Counted from the stretch's first letter, positions 43,497 to 52,799 are shown. The stretch is 64,000 bases of DNA from Roseiarcus sp035606915 (GCA_035606915.1 DATNDU010000008.1:1-64000); one strand, 5' to 3'. Notes: generated from the letters alone by a model not told the origin. Program-made: numbers and translations.

Positions 43497-44747
43497 ATGA
43501 AGGGTACTGCGAAGACTTTGCTGATGGCGGCTTTGTTGGGCGGTGTGGCGCTTATGCCGCACGCGGCTCTCGCCGACGGGACGATCAAGGTTGGCCTGTT
43601 GGCGACGCTGGAGGGCGCGTTCACCGTGCTCGGCCAGGACAGCATGCGCGGCGCGGAACTGGCGCTGAAAGAACACAATTACATGGCTGGCGGCAAGAAG
43701 ATCGAAATCATCAAAGGCTCGTCCGACGCTTCACCGGACAGCGCCGTCAAAGCCGCGCGAAAGCTAGTCGAGCAGGACGGCGTGGCAATCCTGATCGGGC
43801 CGCTGTCCGGCGATGAAGGGTTGGCCATTAAAGACTACGCCAAGACCCAGCCGAACGTGACCTTTGTCAATGGCGTCTCTGCGGCGCAGGACACGACGCT
43901 TCGCGATCCCGCTCCCAACTTCTTCCGCTTCAACACCGATGGCGCTCAGTGGATGGCTGGGCTCGGCGACTACGTCTACAACGTGAAGAAATACAAGACG
44001 GTGGTCACCGTCGCCGAGGATTATTCCTTTCCTTATAGCCAGGTGTTTGGCTTCATGGCGTCGTTCTGCCGCGATGGCGGCCATGTGCCGAAGAAGTTCT
44101 GGGTGCCGATTGGCAACAAGGACTTCTCCTCGGTCATCGCCGCAATTCCAGACAATGTCGACGCGATTTATGTTGCGCTTGGCGGCGCCGATGGCGTGAA
44201 TTTCCTCACGCAATACCAGCAGGCTGGCGGGACCGCGCCGCTGATTGGCGGTTCGATCACCGTCGATCAGACGGTGCTCAGCACCAAAGGCAAGCAGCGC
44301 GATTACATCGTCGGCACGCCGTCAGCCGGGCCGATCGCCGACAACGACCCTGGCGCGGCTTGGAAGAAGTTCGTCGCCGACTACAAGGCCGCCTTCAAGG
44401 ACGGTTTCCCGTCGCCGTCGCTGTTTGCGCAAGGCTATTACATCAATACCGAGGCGGTGCTGCTCGCGCTCGACAAGATCCACGGCGACCTCTCCGGCGG
44501 CGAAAAGAAATTGCGCGATGCGCTCAGCACTCTCCAGTTCGAGACGCCGACCGGGCTCGTCAAGCTGGACAAGAACCGTCAGGCGATCGCCGACAATTAT
44601 CTGACCGAAGTCGCCAAGGCCGACGATGGGCATCTCTACAACAGGGTCATCAAGGTGGTGCACAACGTCAACCAAACTTTGGGCATTCCCGAGGCGGACT
44701 TCCTCAAGCTCGGCAAAGCGAGCCGCGACAACCCCGACTGCAAGTAA
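43497..44747 (+). CDS. Branched-chain-type ABC transporter substrate-binding protein
   Basis: 416-residue periplasmic protein of the Peripla_BP_6 family. The Sec signal peptide ends at AALADG, and the mature start GTIKVGLLATLEGAFTVLGQ is typical of LivK/AmiC-like receptors. The ATG at 43497 is used because GGGAGG lies 4 nt upstream; 43494 would be one nt away. It is placed between the fused permease and the ATPases. Family members bind amino acids, amides, urea or aromatic acids. Confidence 0.92.
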   Translation: MKGTAKTLLMAALLGGVALMPHAALADGTIKVGLLATLEGAFTVLGQDSMRGAELALKEHNYMAGGKKIEIIKGSSDASPDSAVKAARKLVEQDGVAILIGPLSGDEGLAIKDYAKTQPNVTFVNGVSAAQDTTLRDPAPNFFRFNTDGAQWMAGLGDYVYNVKKYKTVVTVAEDYSFPYSQVFGFMASFCRDGGHVPKKFWVPIGNKDFSSVIAAIPDNVDAIYVALGGADGVNFLTQYQQAGGTAPLIGGSITVDQTVLSTKGKQRDYIVGTPSAGPIADNDPGAAWKKFVADYKAAFKDGFPSPSLFAQGYYINTEAVLLALDKIHGDLSGGEKKLRDALSTLQFETPTGLVKLDKNRQAIADNYLTEVAKADDGHLYNRVIKVVHNVNQTLGIPEADFLKLGKASRDNPDCK

Positions 44748-44767
44748 GCCCCGCGCGAGATCCCACC

Positions 44768-45553
44768 ATGGCAGGCGACAAAGCCGCTGAACGTCTTTCC
44801 TCCAACAGCGTTCATGCGCTGGAGTTGGCGGGCGTCGGGCATCAATTTGGGGCGCTTGTCGCGCTCGCCGACATCAACCTCCGGGTTGCCGCCGGCGAGC
44901 GGCGGGCTATTCTCGGCTCGAACGGCGCCGGCAAGACGACGCTGTTCAATGCCGTGACAGGAGATTTTCCGCCGACGTCGGGGCGGATTCGCTTCTTCGG
45001 CGAGGACATCACCGCTTTTCCGGTTCAGGAACGGATCCGGCGCGGACTGCGCCGGACCTATCAAATCAGCCAGTTGTTCGGCGGACTGACGGTGCTCGAC
45101 AGCATCTTCGTCGCCTGCCGCGGCGTATCGCATCGCCGCCTCTCGCTTCTGCGCCCGTCGGCGAACGACGTCACCATGGCGCAAGCACGCTCGATCGCCC
45201 ATTCCGTCCAACTCGACGACATTTTAGAGACGCCGGTTTCCGTTCTCAGCCATGGACAGCAGCGCCAGCTTGAGATCGCGCTGGCGCTGGCTGGCGCGCC
45301 GCGCTTCATCCTGTTTGACGAACCGGCGGCCGGCCTATCGCCTTCCGAGCGGCGCGACCTGGTCGCGATCCTCAACGCGCTGCCGGCCTATATCGGCTAT
45401 ATTATTATTGAGCACGATCTCGACGTGGCGCTGCGCGTATCGACCTACGTCACTATGATGCACAATGGGCGTATTTTCACAGAAGGCACGCCCGAGCAGA
45501 TCGAGAACGACCGCCAAGTGCAGGAGATCTATCTCGGAGCGGGTCATGGCTAA
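44768..45553 (+). CDS. LivG-type ABC transporter ATP-binding protein
   Basis: 261-residue ATPase. Walker A GSNGAGKTT is near residue 54. The signature reads LSHGQQRQLEIALAL (His for Gly in LSGGQ), Walker B is FILFDEPAAGLS, and the switch His is in IIIEHDLDVAL. The ATG at 44768 gives the family length; a long upstream frame overlaps the binding-protein gene and is not real. Its last eight bases overlap the next ATPase gene. Confidence 0.92.
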   Translation: MAGDKAAERLSSNSVHALELAGVGHQFGALVALADINLRVAAGERRAILGSNGAGKTTLFNAVTGDFPPTSGRIRFFGEDITAFPVQERIRRGLRRTYQISQLFGGLTVLDSIFVACRGVSHRRLSLLRPSANDVTMAQARSIAHSVQLDDILETPVSVLSHGQQRQLEIALALAGAPRFILFDEPAAGLSPSERRDLVAILNALPAYIGYIIIEHDLDVALRVSTYVTMMHNGRIFTEGTPEQIENDRQVQEIYLGAGHG

Positions 45554-47762
45554 GCGACCCGCTTCCGCATCGGCGGCTCTGAAGCCGATCCTGCAAGTGC
45601 AGGATTTGCAAGTTTACTACGGCGAGTCGCACGCCTTGCAGGGCGTCTCGTTGACGCTTGAGCGCGGCGTGCTGTCGGTTGTCGGCCGCAATGGCATGGG
45701 CAAGACGACGCTTTGCAATACGATCGTCGGCCTGATGCACGCGCGCTCGGGCGGCGTGCGCTTCGATGGACGCGACATATCCAATCTGGAGCCATACCAG
45801 ATCGTGCGCGCCGGCGTCGGCTTCGTGCCGCAGGGCCGTCGCCTGTGGCCAAGCCTCTCCGTCGACGAGACGCTTCGTCTCAGCGAACGGGACGGAGCGG
45901 CCGGACATTCCTGGACGGTTGAGCGCGTCTATTCCACCTTTCCGCGCCTAGCCGAGCGGCGAAGCAACGGCGGCGGGCAGCTATCCGGGGGCGAGCAGCA
46001 GATGCTGGCGATTTCGCGCGCCCTGCTGAGCAATCCGCGCCTCCTGGTCATGGACGAACCCACCGAAGGCTTGGCGCCTGTAATCGTTACGCAGGTCCGA
46101 GACCTGCTGCTTCGCCTCTCCAGCGAAGAGGACCTGTCGGTTCTCGTCGTCGAGCAGAATATCGGCGTCGCCACCTCCGTTTCCGACTCCGTCGCCATCA
46201 TGGTCAATGGCCGCATCAACCGGATCATGGATGCGGGGGACCTGGCGCGAGACCGCGATCTCCAGCAGCGATTGCTCGGCGTCGGCCGCTTCGGCGAAGA
46301 GGCGGCGTCGACGCACGAAGCGGCGCCCGAGGCAATCGCGGGAGAGGCCAAGGTCTTCCGGGTGGCGCGCACAGGCGCCGCGAGCGCAGACGGCGCCTCG
46401 CCCGTCTACCGGGCCGACCGATTGCCCAATCGCTGGGGCGTGCGCAGCGCCTCCGCCAAGCCGATCACCGCCGAAACCGAGGTGAGCGCCGCCTCACCGC
46501 CGGCGTTCACGATTCCCTTTGCTGAACGCGTTGGACGGATCGCGCTGGTTGCTGGCACGTTCGACACCAAGAGCGCCGAGTTGCGCTTCATCGGCGACCG
46601 GTTGCGCGCGCTGAACATTGCCGTGCGCACCGTCGATCTCTCGACGTCGGGAAAGATTTCGCGCGCCGATGTGACGCCGGTGCAGGTCGCAGCGATGCAT
46701 CCGCGCGGCTCCAGCGCAGTGTTTTCGGGCGATCGCGGCGCTTCCGTCACCGCCATGGCGGAAGCTTTCGGCCGCTGGATCGAGCGCGAGCGCGGTATTG
46801 GCGGCGTCATATCCGCAGGCGGCTCCGGGGGCACTTCGCTGGCGACGGCGGGCATGCGCAGGTTGCCGCTCGGCATTCCCAAGATCATGATCTCGACCGT
46901 CGCCTCGGGCGAAGTCGGCCGCTACGTGGGCGCCGCCGACATCTTGATGATGCATTCGGTCGCCGACGTTCAGGGCTTGAATGTCATCACCGAACAAATC
47001 CTCGGCAACGCCGCCAACGCGCTCGCCGGCATGATCTCGGGCCTGCCCACGGCCGAGGCGCGGGAGGCGCGGCGGCGCTTGGCGCGGCCCGCCGTTGGCA
47101 TCACCATGTTCGGCGTGACGACGCCGGCAGTGCAGGCGATCACCAAGCGCCTCGAAGGCGACTTTGACTGTCTCGTGTTCCATGCGACCGGGACGGGCGG
47201 GCGTTCGATGGAGGCCCTCGGCGACTCCGGGCTGCTCGCCGGCTTCATCGACCTCACGACGACGGAGGTCGCTGATATGGTCGTCGGCGGCGTCTTCGCC
47301 GCCGATGCCGATCGCTTCGGCGCGCCGATCCGGACCGGCTTGCCTTATGTCGGATCGGTCGGCGCGATGGATATGGTCAATTTCGGACCGCGCGACACGA
47401 TGCCCGAGCGTTTCCGCAACCGCCGCCTCGTTGTCCATAACGCAAACGTCACCCTCATGCGCACGACGCGCGACGAAAACAGGGCGATCGGCGAGTGGAT
47501 GGGATCGCGCCTCAACCTGATGGACGGCCCTGTGCGGCTTCTGCTGCCGCTGGGCGGCGTGTCTGCGCTGGATGCCGCCGGCCAGCCGTTTCACGATCCG
47601 GAGGCCGATAGCGCGCTCTTCGAGGCGCTCGAAAGGACGGTGCGCCAAAACGCGCGGCGCAGCATCGAGCGCGTCGAGGCCAACATCAACGACGACAAAT
47701 TCGTCGCGGCCGTCGTGGGTGCCTTCGCGGCGATCTCGCCGCGCCGCGAAAGGAGAGCTTGA
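45546..47762 (+). CDS. LivF-type ATPase fused to a Tm-1-like ATP-binding (UPF0261) domain
   Basis: 738 residues. Residues about 15-255 are a complete LivF ATPase: GRNGMGKTT, LSGGEQQMLAISRAL, LLVMDEPTEGLAP. After a linker, residues about 325-735 form a Tm-1-like/UPF0261 domain, seen in IALVAGTFDTKSAELRFIGD, VISAGGSGGTSLATAGMRRL, FHATGTGGRSMEAL and GLPYVGSVGAMDMVNFG. This domain is otherwise known as a stand-alone protein, and in plants as the N-terminal part of the Tm-1 virus-resistance protein. The fusion ties an enigmatic ATP-binding domain to a transport ATPase. The stop overlaps the next start (TGATG). Confidence 0.9.
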   Translation: MAKRPASASAALKPILQVQDLQVYYGESHALQGVSLTLERGVLSVVGRNGMGKTTLCNTIVGLMHARSGGVRFDGRDISNLEPYQIVRAGVGFVPQGRRLWPSLSVDETLRLSERDGAAGHSWTVERVYSTFPRLAERRSNGGGQLSGGEQQMLAISRALLSNPRLLVMDEPTEGLAPVIVTQVRDLLLRLSSEEDLSVLVVEQNIGVATSVSDSVAIMVNGRINRIMDAGDLARDRDLQQRLLGVGRFGEEAASTHEAAPEAIAGEAKVFRVARTGAASADGASPVYRADRLPNRWGVRSASAKPITAETEVSAASPPAFTIPFAERVGRIALVAGTFDTKSAELRFIGDRLRALNIAVRTVDLSTSGKISRADVTPVQVAAMHPRGSSAVFSGDRGASVTAMAEAFGRWIERERGIGGVISAGGSGGTSLATAGMRRLPLGIPKIMISTVASGEVGRYVGAADILMMHSVADVQGLNVITEQILGNAANALAGMISGLPTAEAREARRRLARPAVGITMFGVTTPAVQAITKRLEGDFDCLVFHATGTGGRSMEALGDSGLLAGFIDLTTTEVADMVVGGVFAADADRFGAPIRTGLPYVGSVGAMDMVNFGPRDTMPERFRNRRLVVHNANVTLMRTTRDENRAIGEWMGSRLNLMDGPVRLLLPLGGVSALDAAGQPFHDPEADSALFEALERTVRQNARRSIERVEANINDDKFVAAVVGAFAAISPRRERRA

Positions 47763-48604
47763 TGCCCAGGATCGAGCGCGAGGCCATCCTCGCCAAATTG
47801 CAGGCGATGAAGCGCCAGCGCATTCCGATCATCGGCGGCGGCGCCGGCACAGGTCTGTCGGCCAAATGCGAAGAAGCCGGCGGCATCGACCTCATCGTCA
47901 TTTACAATTCGGGGCGCTACCGGATGGCGGGTCGCGGGTCGCTCGCCGGCCTCCTCGCCTATGGCAACGCCAATGAAATCGTCCGCGAGATGGCCTATGA
48001 GGTGCTGCCCGTCGTCATCCGCACGCCGGTGCTCGCCGGCGTCAACGGCACCGATCCGTTCTGCCTCTTCGACTCCTTTCTCGACGATTTGAAACGCCTG
48101 GGCTTCTCCGGCGTGCAGAATTTCCCGACCGTGGGCCTCATCGACGGATTGTTTCGCGCCAACCTCGAAGAGACCGGCATGTCCTATGCCCTGGAGGTCG
48201 AGATGATCGCGTGCGCCCATGCCAAGGCCATGCTGACAACCCCTTACGTATTTTGCGCCGCAGACGCCGCAGCGATGGCGAGAGCCGGCGCCGACATCAT
48301 TGTCTGCCACCTCGGCCTGACGACCGGCGGAACCATCGGCGCGCAGACCGGCCGCAAGCTTGCTGAGTGTCCCGCCCTTGTCGATGAATGGGCGGCAGCG
48401 GCGCTGGCGGTGAACCCCGAGGCGATCGTCCTGGTTCACGGCGGTCCGGTCGCGCAGCCGAGCGATGCGGAATTCATCCTTCGCAACACCAAGCATTGCC
48501 ACGGCTTCTATGGCGCCTCCTCGATGGAGCGCCTGCCGACCGAACTGGCGATGACGGACCAGACAAAGAAGTTCAAGGCGATCGCCTTCGGGCGATCGGC
48601 CTAA
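47762..48604 (+). CDS. PEP-hydrolase-family TIM-barrel protein
   Basis: 280 residues of the TIM-barrel family called phosphoenolpyruvate hydrolase-like (PF09370). Recognised from IPIIGGGAGTGLSAKCEEAG, LIVIYNSGRYRMAGRGSLAG, GFSGVQNFPTVGLIDG and GFYGASSMERLP. It regularly accompanies UPF0261/Tm-1-like proteins, and in fungi and plants the two are joined in one chain. Its reaction in this context is not established. AGGAGA 5 nt before ATG 47762 supports the start. Confidence 0.88.
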   Translation: MPRIEREAILAKLQAMKRQRIPIIGGGAGTGLSAKCEEAGGIDLIVIYNSGRYRMAGRGSLAGLLAYGNANEIVREMAYEVLPVVIRTPVLAGVNGTDPFCLFDSFLDDLKRLGFSGVQNFPTVGLIDGLFRANLEETGMSYALEVEMIACAHAKAMLTTPYVFCAADAAAMARAGADIIVCHLGLTTGGTIGAQTGRKLAECPALVDEWAAAALAVNPEAIVLVHGGPVAQPSDAEFILRNTKHCHGFYGASSMERLPTELAMTDQTKKFKAIAFGRSA

Positions 48605-48619
48605 TCAGGAGCAAGGACC

Positions 48620-50815
48620 ATGGTTGCGCAGACCTTGGGATCACTGATCCTTTGGCTCATCATTCTGGCGATCGCCATTGTAATCGCCGTTTATCTCTTG
48701 CGCTGGCTGTATCAGCGCTCGACGAAGGAAACGGCGTTCGTTCGCACCGGCTTCGGCGGCGAGAAAGTCGTCGTCAGCGGCGGCGCGTTCGTCATTCCGG
48801 TGCTGCACGACATTACGCCGGTCAACATGTCCGTGACGCGCATCGAGGTGGCGCGGCGCGAGACCCAGGCGCTCATCACCAAAAACCGAATGCGCGTCGA
48901 CATCATCGCCGAGTTCTTCGTCAAGGTCGATTCGTCGAGGGAAGCCGTCAGCTTCGCCGCGCAAACGCTGGGGCGTCGCACTTTGCAGGCGGACGGCACG
49001 CGCGATCTTCTGGAAGGGCGCTTCGCCTCGGCGCTGCGGACGGTGGCGGCGCAAATGACGCTGGAGCAGATGCACGAGCAGCGGCAGGAATACGCGCAGC
49101 GCGTCAAGACCGTGGCGCTGGAGGGCCTCTCGCAGAACGGACTCCACCTGGAGAGCGTCGCGATTGTCGACCTCGACCAGACCCATCTCGAATTCTTCGA
49201 CAGTTCGAACGCCTTCGACGCGGAAGGACTGACGCAGCTTACCGAGACCATCGAGTCGCGTCGCCGCATGCGCAACGAGATCGAACAGCGCACCCAAATC
49301 GAAATCCGCACCCAGAATCTCGACGCCCAGCGGAAGTCGCTCGAAATCGATCGCGAGGGGGAATATGCGCGGCTGGCGCAGGAACAGGACATCGAGGTGC
49401 GGCGCACGGCGCAACGCGTCGAACTCGCCCGCGACCGCGCCGTTCGCGATCAGGAAAGCGAACAGGCCCTGCTCGCCGCGCGCGAGGAGGTCGAAAAGTC
49501 AAAATTCGTCCAGGAACGCAATCTCGCCGAGGCGCGAATACAGAACCAGGAGGACATCGAGCAGCGCGAGATCGCCCGCCGTCGCCATGTCGACGAAGTC
49601 GAGATGAAGACGCGCGAGCTTACGGAGCGCGAGCAGATCGTTTTGGAACTGGCGCTGGAAAAGGCGCGGATTCAGCGTGAACGCGAGCAGAGCGAACTGG
49701 AGCTGGATCGCCGCCGCGTGCTGGAACTTGCGGAGATCAACCGCCAGATCGTCGTCGCCGCGAAGAACGCGGAACTGGCGCAGGCCGAATCCGAACGCAA
49801 GCGCACAGAGATCGTCGCCAACCAAGACGTGGAGTCGACCCGGATCGCGCAGGAGCGTGTTCTGGATCAAGCCCGCATAGAACGCGAACGGTTGCTCGAC
49901 GCTCTCAATATCGCCAAACGTCAGGCTTTTGAGGAGGCCGAAATCAGCTCCGGCGAGGAAATCGAGCGGGCGCGGATCGCCACCGAACGCGGCCTCGCCG
50001 AAGCGCGCGTGGCGCGCGACGGCGACCTTCGTAAACTCGAAGTCGAGCGCGACAAATCGGTACAAGTGGCCGAAATCGATAGCGTCATCGAAATCGCCAA
50101 AAAGTCGGCGGAGCGTTCGGCGGCGATCGCGATTGCGGAAACGGCGCGAGCCCAAGCTGTCGCTGCCGAGGAACAAGCGTTCACCGTGCGGGAAACCGAG
50201 ATCGCTCACCGCCGCAAAGCGACGGATCTCATCGCGGCGGCGCGGGAAACGGAGCGAGACGCGCTGCGTCTCACGGGCAAGGCGGAGGCCGAGAGGGCCG
50301 CGGCGACAAGCTTCGCTGACGCCGTCAGGATCGCCGCTCAGGGCGAAGCCGAGGCCGAAAAGATCAAAGCTCTCGCGGCGGCCGAACGTTACGAGGTTGA
50401 CGCCAAGGGCGCGATGCAACTCAACGAGGCCGAGAACACACTTTCCGAATCCGCCCGTCTCTCGCGATTCCGCGGTAAGCTTCTGGAGCGCATCGAGGGC
50501 ATCGTGCGCGAGAGCGTGCGGCCGATGGAGAAGATCGAAGGGATCAAAATATTGCATATCGACGGGGCCAACGGCGCGCCCGGCGCAAACCGCAATGTCA
50601 CCGACGAAGTGATCGACTCCGCCCTGCGCTACCGCGTCCAGGCGCCGATGATCGACAGCCTGATGAAAGAGATCGGCATCGAGGGCGGCAGTCTTGGGCG
50701 CATGACTGAGGTGTTGCGCGACGCCAAGGACATCGAAAGCCTGGCCTCGAAGCGCACGAAGCCCGCGCATGGCGCCACGCCGGCGAACGGTAGCGACCGC
50801 GATGACGAACGCTGA
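48620..50815 (+). CDS. Flotillin/SPFH-domain membrane scaffold protein
   Basis: 731 residues. One N-terminal membrane helix (about 8-27, LILWLIILAIAIVIAVYLLR) is followed by an SPFH domain (about 30-200) and a very long charged coiled coil rich in Glu, Arg and Ala (about 210-610). The C-terminal flotillin tail includes KIEGIKILHIDGANG. Flotillins form oligomeric scaffolds at membrane microdomains. Inside an importer operon it may organise the transporter or the downstream enzymes (inference). No NfeD-type partner gene is adjacent. Confidence 0.92.
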   Translation: MVAQTLGSLILWLIILAIAIVIAVYLLRWLYQRSTKETAFVRTGFGGEKVVVSGGAFVIPVLHDITPVNMSVTRIEVARRETQALITKNRMRVDIIAEFFVKVDSSREAVSFAAQTLGRRTLQADGTRDLLEGRFASALRTVAAQMTLEQMHEQRQEYAQRVKTVALEGLSQNGLHLESVAIVDLDQTHLEFFDSSNAFDAEGLTQLTETIESRRRMRNEIEQRTQIEIRTQNLDAQRKSLEIDREGEYARLAQEQDIEVRRTAQRVELARDRAVRDQESEQALLAAREEVEKSKFVQERNLAEARIQNQEDIEQREIARRRHVDEVEMKTRELTEREQIVLELALEKARIQREREQSELELDRRRVLELAEINRQIVVAAKNAELAQAESERKRTEIVANQDVESTRIAQERVLDQARIERERLLDALNIAKRQAFEEAEISSGEEIERARIATERGLAEARVARDGDLRKLEVERDKSVQVAEIDSVIEIAKKSAERSAAIAIAETARAQAVAAEEQAFTVRETEIAHRRKATDLIAAARETERDALRLTGKAEAERAAATSFADAVRIAAQGEAEAEKIKALAAAERYEVDAKGAMQLNEAENTLSESARLSRFRGKLLERIEGIVRESVRPMEKIEGIKILHIDGANGAPGANRNVTDEVIDSALRYRVQAPMIDSLMKEIGIEGGSLGRMTEVLRDAKDIESLASKRTKPAHGATPANGSDRDDER

Positions 50816-50828
50816 GGGGCGGGGCTGA

Positions 50829-51266
50829 ATGGCGAAGGTCTACGCCTCCATTGTAGTTCCGGCCAACGCCAGCGCCGTCTGGGACGTTATCCGGGATTTC
50901 AATGCGCTGCCAAAATGGACGCCGTTCGTCGCCGAGAGCCGCATCGAGCAGAATGCGGCCTCCGACAGAGTCGGCTGCATCCGCAACTTTCGCTTGAAGA
51001 ACGGCGGCCGCGTCCGCGAGCGGCTGCTGGCGCTGTCCGACTACGAAATGTCCTGTACCTACACGATCCTCGAAAGCCCGATGGGCGTGGAGAATTATCT
51101 GGCGACACTGCGTTTGATTCCGGTGACGGAAAGCGACCACACGTTCGCGGAGTGGAGCGCCGAATTCGACGCGGCGCCTGAGCGCGAGGATATCTTGGTT
51201 GAGGATGTCGGGCGCAACGTGTTCGCAGCCGGGCTGAGTGCGCTGAAGTCGCGGTTCTCGCGCTGA
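50829..51266 (+). CDS. SRPBCC-family (START-like) protein
   Basis: 145 residues with the ligand-binding helix-grip pattern: VPANASAVWDVIRDFNALPKW at the start, then FRLKNGGRVRERLLALSDYE and FAEWSAEFDAAP. The family binds hydrophobic or aromatic ligands, sometimes as cyclase or hydroxylase partner. It is clearly paralogous to the N-terminal domain of the next gene (shared pattern IRNFRL-x-GGR-RE-LLALSD), indicating a local duplication. Confidence 0.87.
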   Translation: MAKVYASIVVPANASAVWDVIRDFNALPKWTPFVAESRIEQNAASDRVGCIRNFRLKNGGRVRERLLALSDYEMSCTYTILESPMGVENYLATLRLIPVTESDHTFAEWSAEFDAAPEREDILVEDVGRNVFAAGLSALKSRFSR

Positions 51267-51269
51267 GCC

Positions 51270-52742
51270 ATGGTCGATATTCGCCGCAGTACGATCGTCA
51301 ATGCGCCTCTCGATGAGGTCTGGGCGATCCTGCGCGATTTCAACGGCCACGAGCGTTGGCACCCCAGCGTCACGTCGAGCGTCATCGAGGATGACGCCGA
51401 TGCCGACCGCATCGGCGCGGTGCGCAATTTCCGGCTCAGCGACGGCGGGCGAATTCGCGAGCAGCTTTTAGCGCTCTCCGACGTCGCCAAGAGCTTTTCC
51501 TATTGCATCCTCGAAGCGCCGGTTTCGTTACGCAACTACGTCGCCCATGTGCGCCTTCGCGCGGTTACTGAGAACGATACCTGCCTTTGGCAATGGTCCG
51601 CCTCGTTCGACCCGCTGCCGGCCGAAAGAGAGCGACTCACGCGGTTTGTCGCGCAAGACATCATGGCCGCTGGCTTTCGCGCCGTGTCCGGCTTGTTAGT
51701 TGGCGAAACCGGAGCGTCATCGCCGCCCGCCGACGCGCCGAAAGCGCTGTCGGCGCCCTCGGGCCTGGAGGCGACAGCGATCATTCTGACGCGCTACGGC
51801 GGCCCCGACGCGCTGGTTGCACAGAAAATCCTCGTCGCCAGCCCAGGTCCCGGCGAGGCCCGGATTCGACAGACCGCGATTGGCGTCAATTTTATTGACG
51901 TCTACTGCCGTCGGGGCAGCTTCCAGATAGTCGCGCCTCCCGGCATTATCGGCATGGAGGCCGCGGGCGTTGTCGAAAGCGTCGGTCCCGGCGTCACCAA
52001 CGTGAAGCCTGGCGATCGCGTTGGCTATGCCTGCGCGCCGCCGGGATCCTATACATCGATCCGCACCATGCGAACCGATCTTCTTGTCCAACTGCCGGCC
52101 CTGCTGACCGACAACGCCGCGGCGTCGATGCTGTTGAAGGGAATAACGGCGGGGTTTCTCCTGCATGACGTCTATGCTGTGAGGCCGGGCGATGTCGTTG
52201 TCGTGCATGCGGCGGCAGGCGGCGTCGGGCAACTGCTCTGCCGCTGGGCGAAGGCGCTCGGCGCGACGGTGATTGGCGCAACATCGAGCGACGCAAAGGC
52301 CGAGCAGGCGAAGCGGGTTGGTTGCGATCACGTGATTATCACCACGCGGCAGGACATCGCGGAAGCGGTGATGCGGTTGACCGACGAGCGCGGCGCCGAA
52401 GTTGTCTACGATGCCGTCGGCAGAGACACGTTCGAGGCCTCGATCAACTGCCTTTCGCCTCGCGGTCATCTCGTCAGCTTCGGTCAGGCCTCGGGCGATG
52501 TCGGCGCCTATTCCATCGACAAGCTCGCCAACCGTTCCGTCACCCTCTCCCGACCCAATTACGTGCATTACACAGACACGCCGTCGAAACTCAAACAGCA
52601 AGCCGAAAGGCTATTTGGCGCCCTCGAGTCCGGTATTCTCGTAGCCGAGCGGCCACGCCCTTACGCTCTTGCCAACGTCTGCGACGCCCACGCCGACTTG
52701 GAAAGTCGGAAAACGACGGGCGCATTAGTGCTGATTCCGTAG
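51270..52742 (+). CDS. SRPBCC domain fused to a quinone oxidoreductase (zinc-independent MDR)
   Basis: 490 residues. Residues 1-150 repeat the SRPBCC domain of the preceding protein. Residues about 170-490 are an NADPH:quinone oxidoreductase of the medium-chain family with GVNFIDVYCRRG, AAGVVESVGPGV and the NADPH motif VVHAAAGGVGQLLCRWAKALG; zinc-binding cysteines are absent. The fusion suggests that a ligand held by the START-like domain is reduced by the MDR domain. It is the last gene of the operon, 58 nt before a hairpin. Confidence 0.9.
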   Translation: MVDIRRSTIVNAPLDEVWAILRDFNGHERWHPSVTSSVIEDDADADRIGAVRNFRLSDGGRIREQLLALSDVAKSFSYCILEAPVSLRNYVAHVRLRAVTENDTCLWQWSASFDPLPAERERLTRFVAQDIMAAGFRAVSGLLVGETGASSPPADAPKALSAPSGLEATAIILTRYGGPDALVAQKILVASPGPGEARIRQTAIGVNFIDVYCRRGSFQIVAPPGIIGMEAAGVVESVGPGVTNVKPGDRVGYACAPPGSYTSIRTMRTDLLVQLPALLTDNAAASMLLKGITAGFLLHDVYAVRPGDVVVVHAAAGGVGQLLCRWAKALGATVIGATSSDAKAEQAKRVGCDHVIITTRQDIAEAVMRLTDERGAEVVYDAVGRDTFEASINCLSPRGHLVSFGQASGDVGAYSIDKLANRSVTLSRPNYVHYTDTPSKLKQQAERLFGALESGILVAERPRPYALANVCDAHADLESRKTTGALVLIP

Positions 52743-52799
52743 CATACCCCGCCGACCTGCTGACAATGTTTGACGATCGCGTCCGTCGCCACATTCCTG

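Noticed and set aside
46494..47648. 384-codon minus-strand frame opposite the Tm-1-like domain
   Set aside because: The plus strand has clear UPF0261 motifs throughout; the antisense frame has mirror composition.
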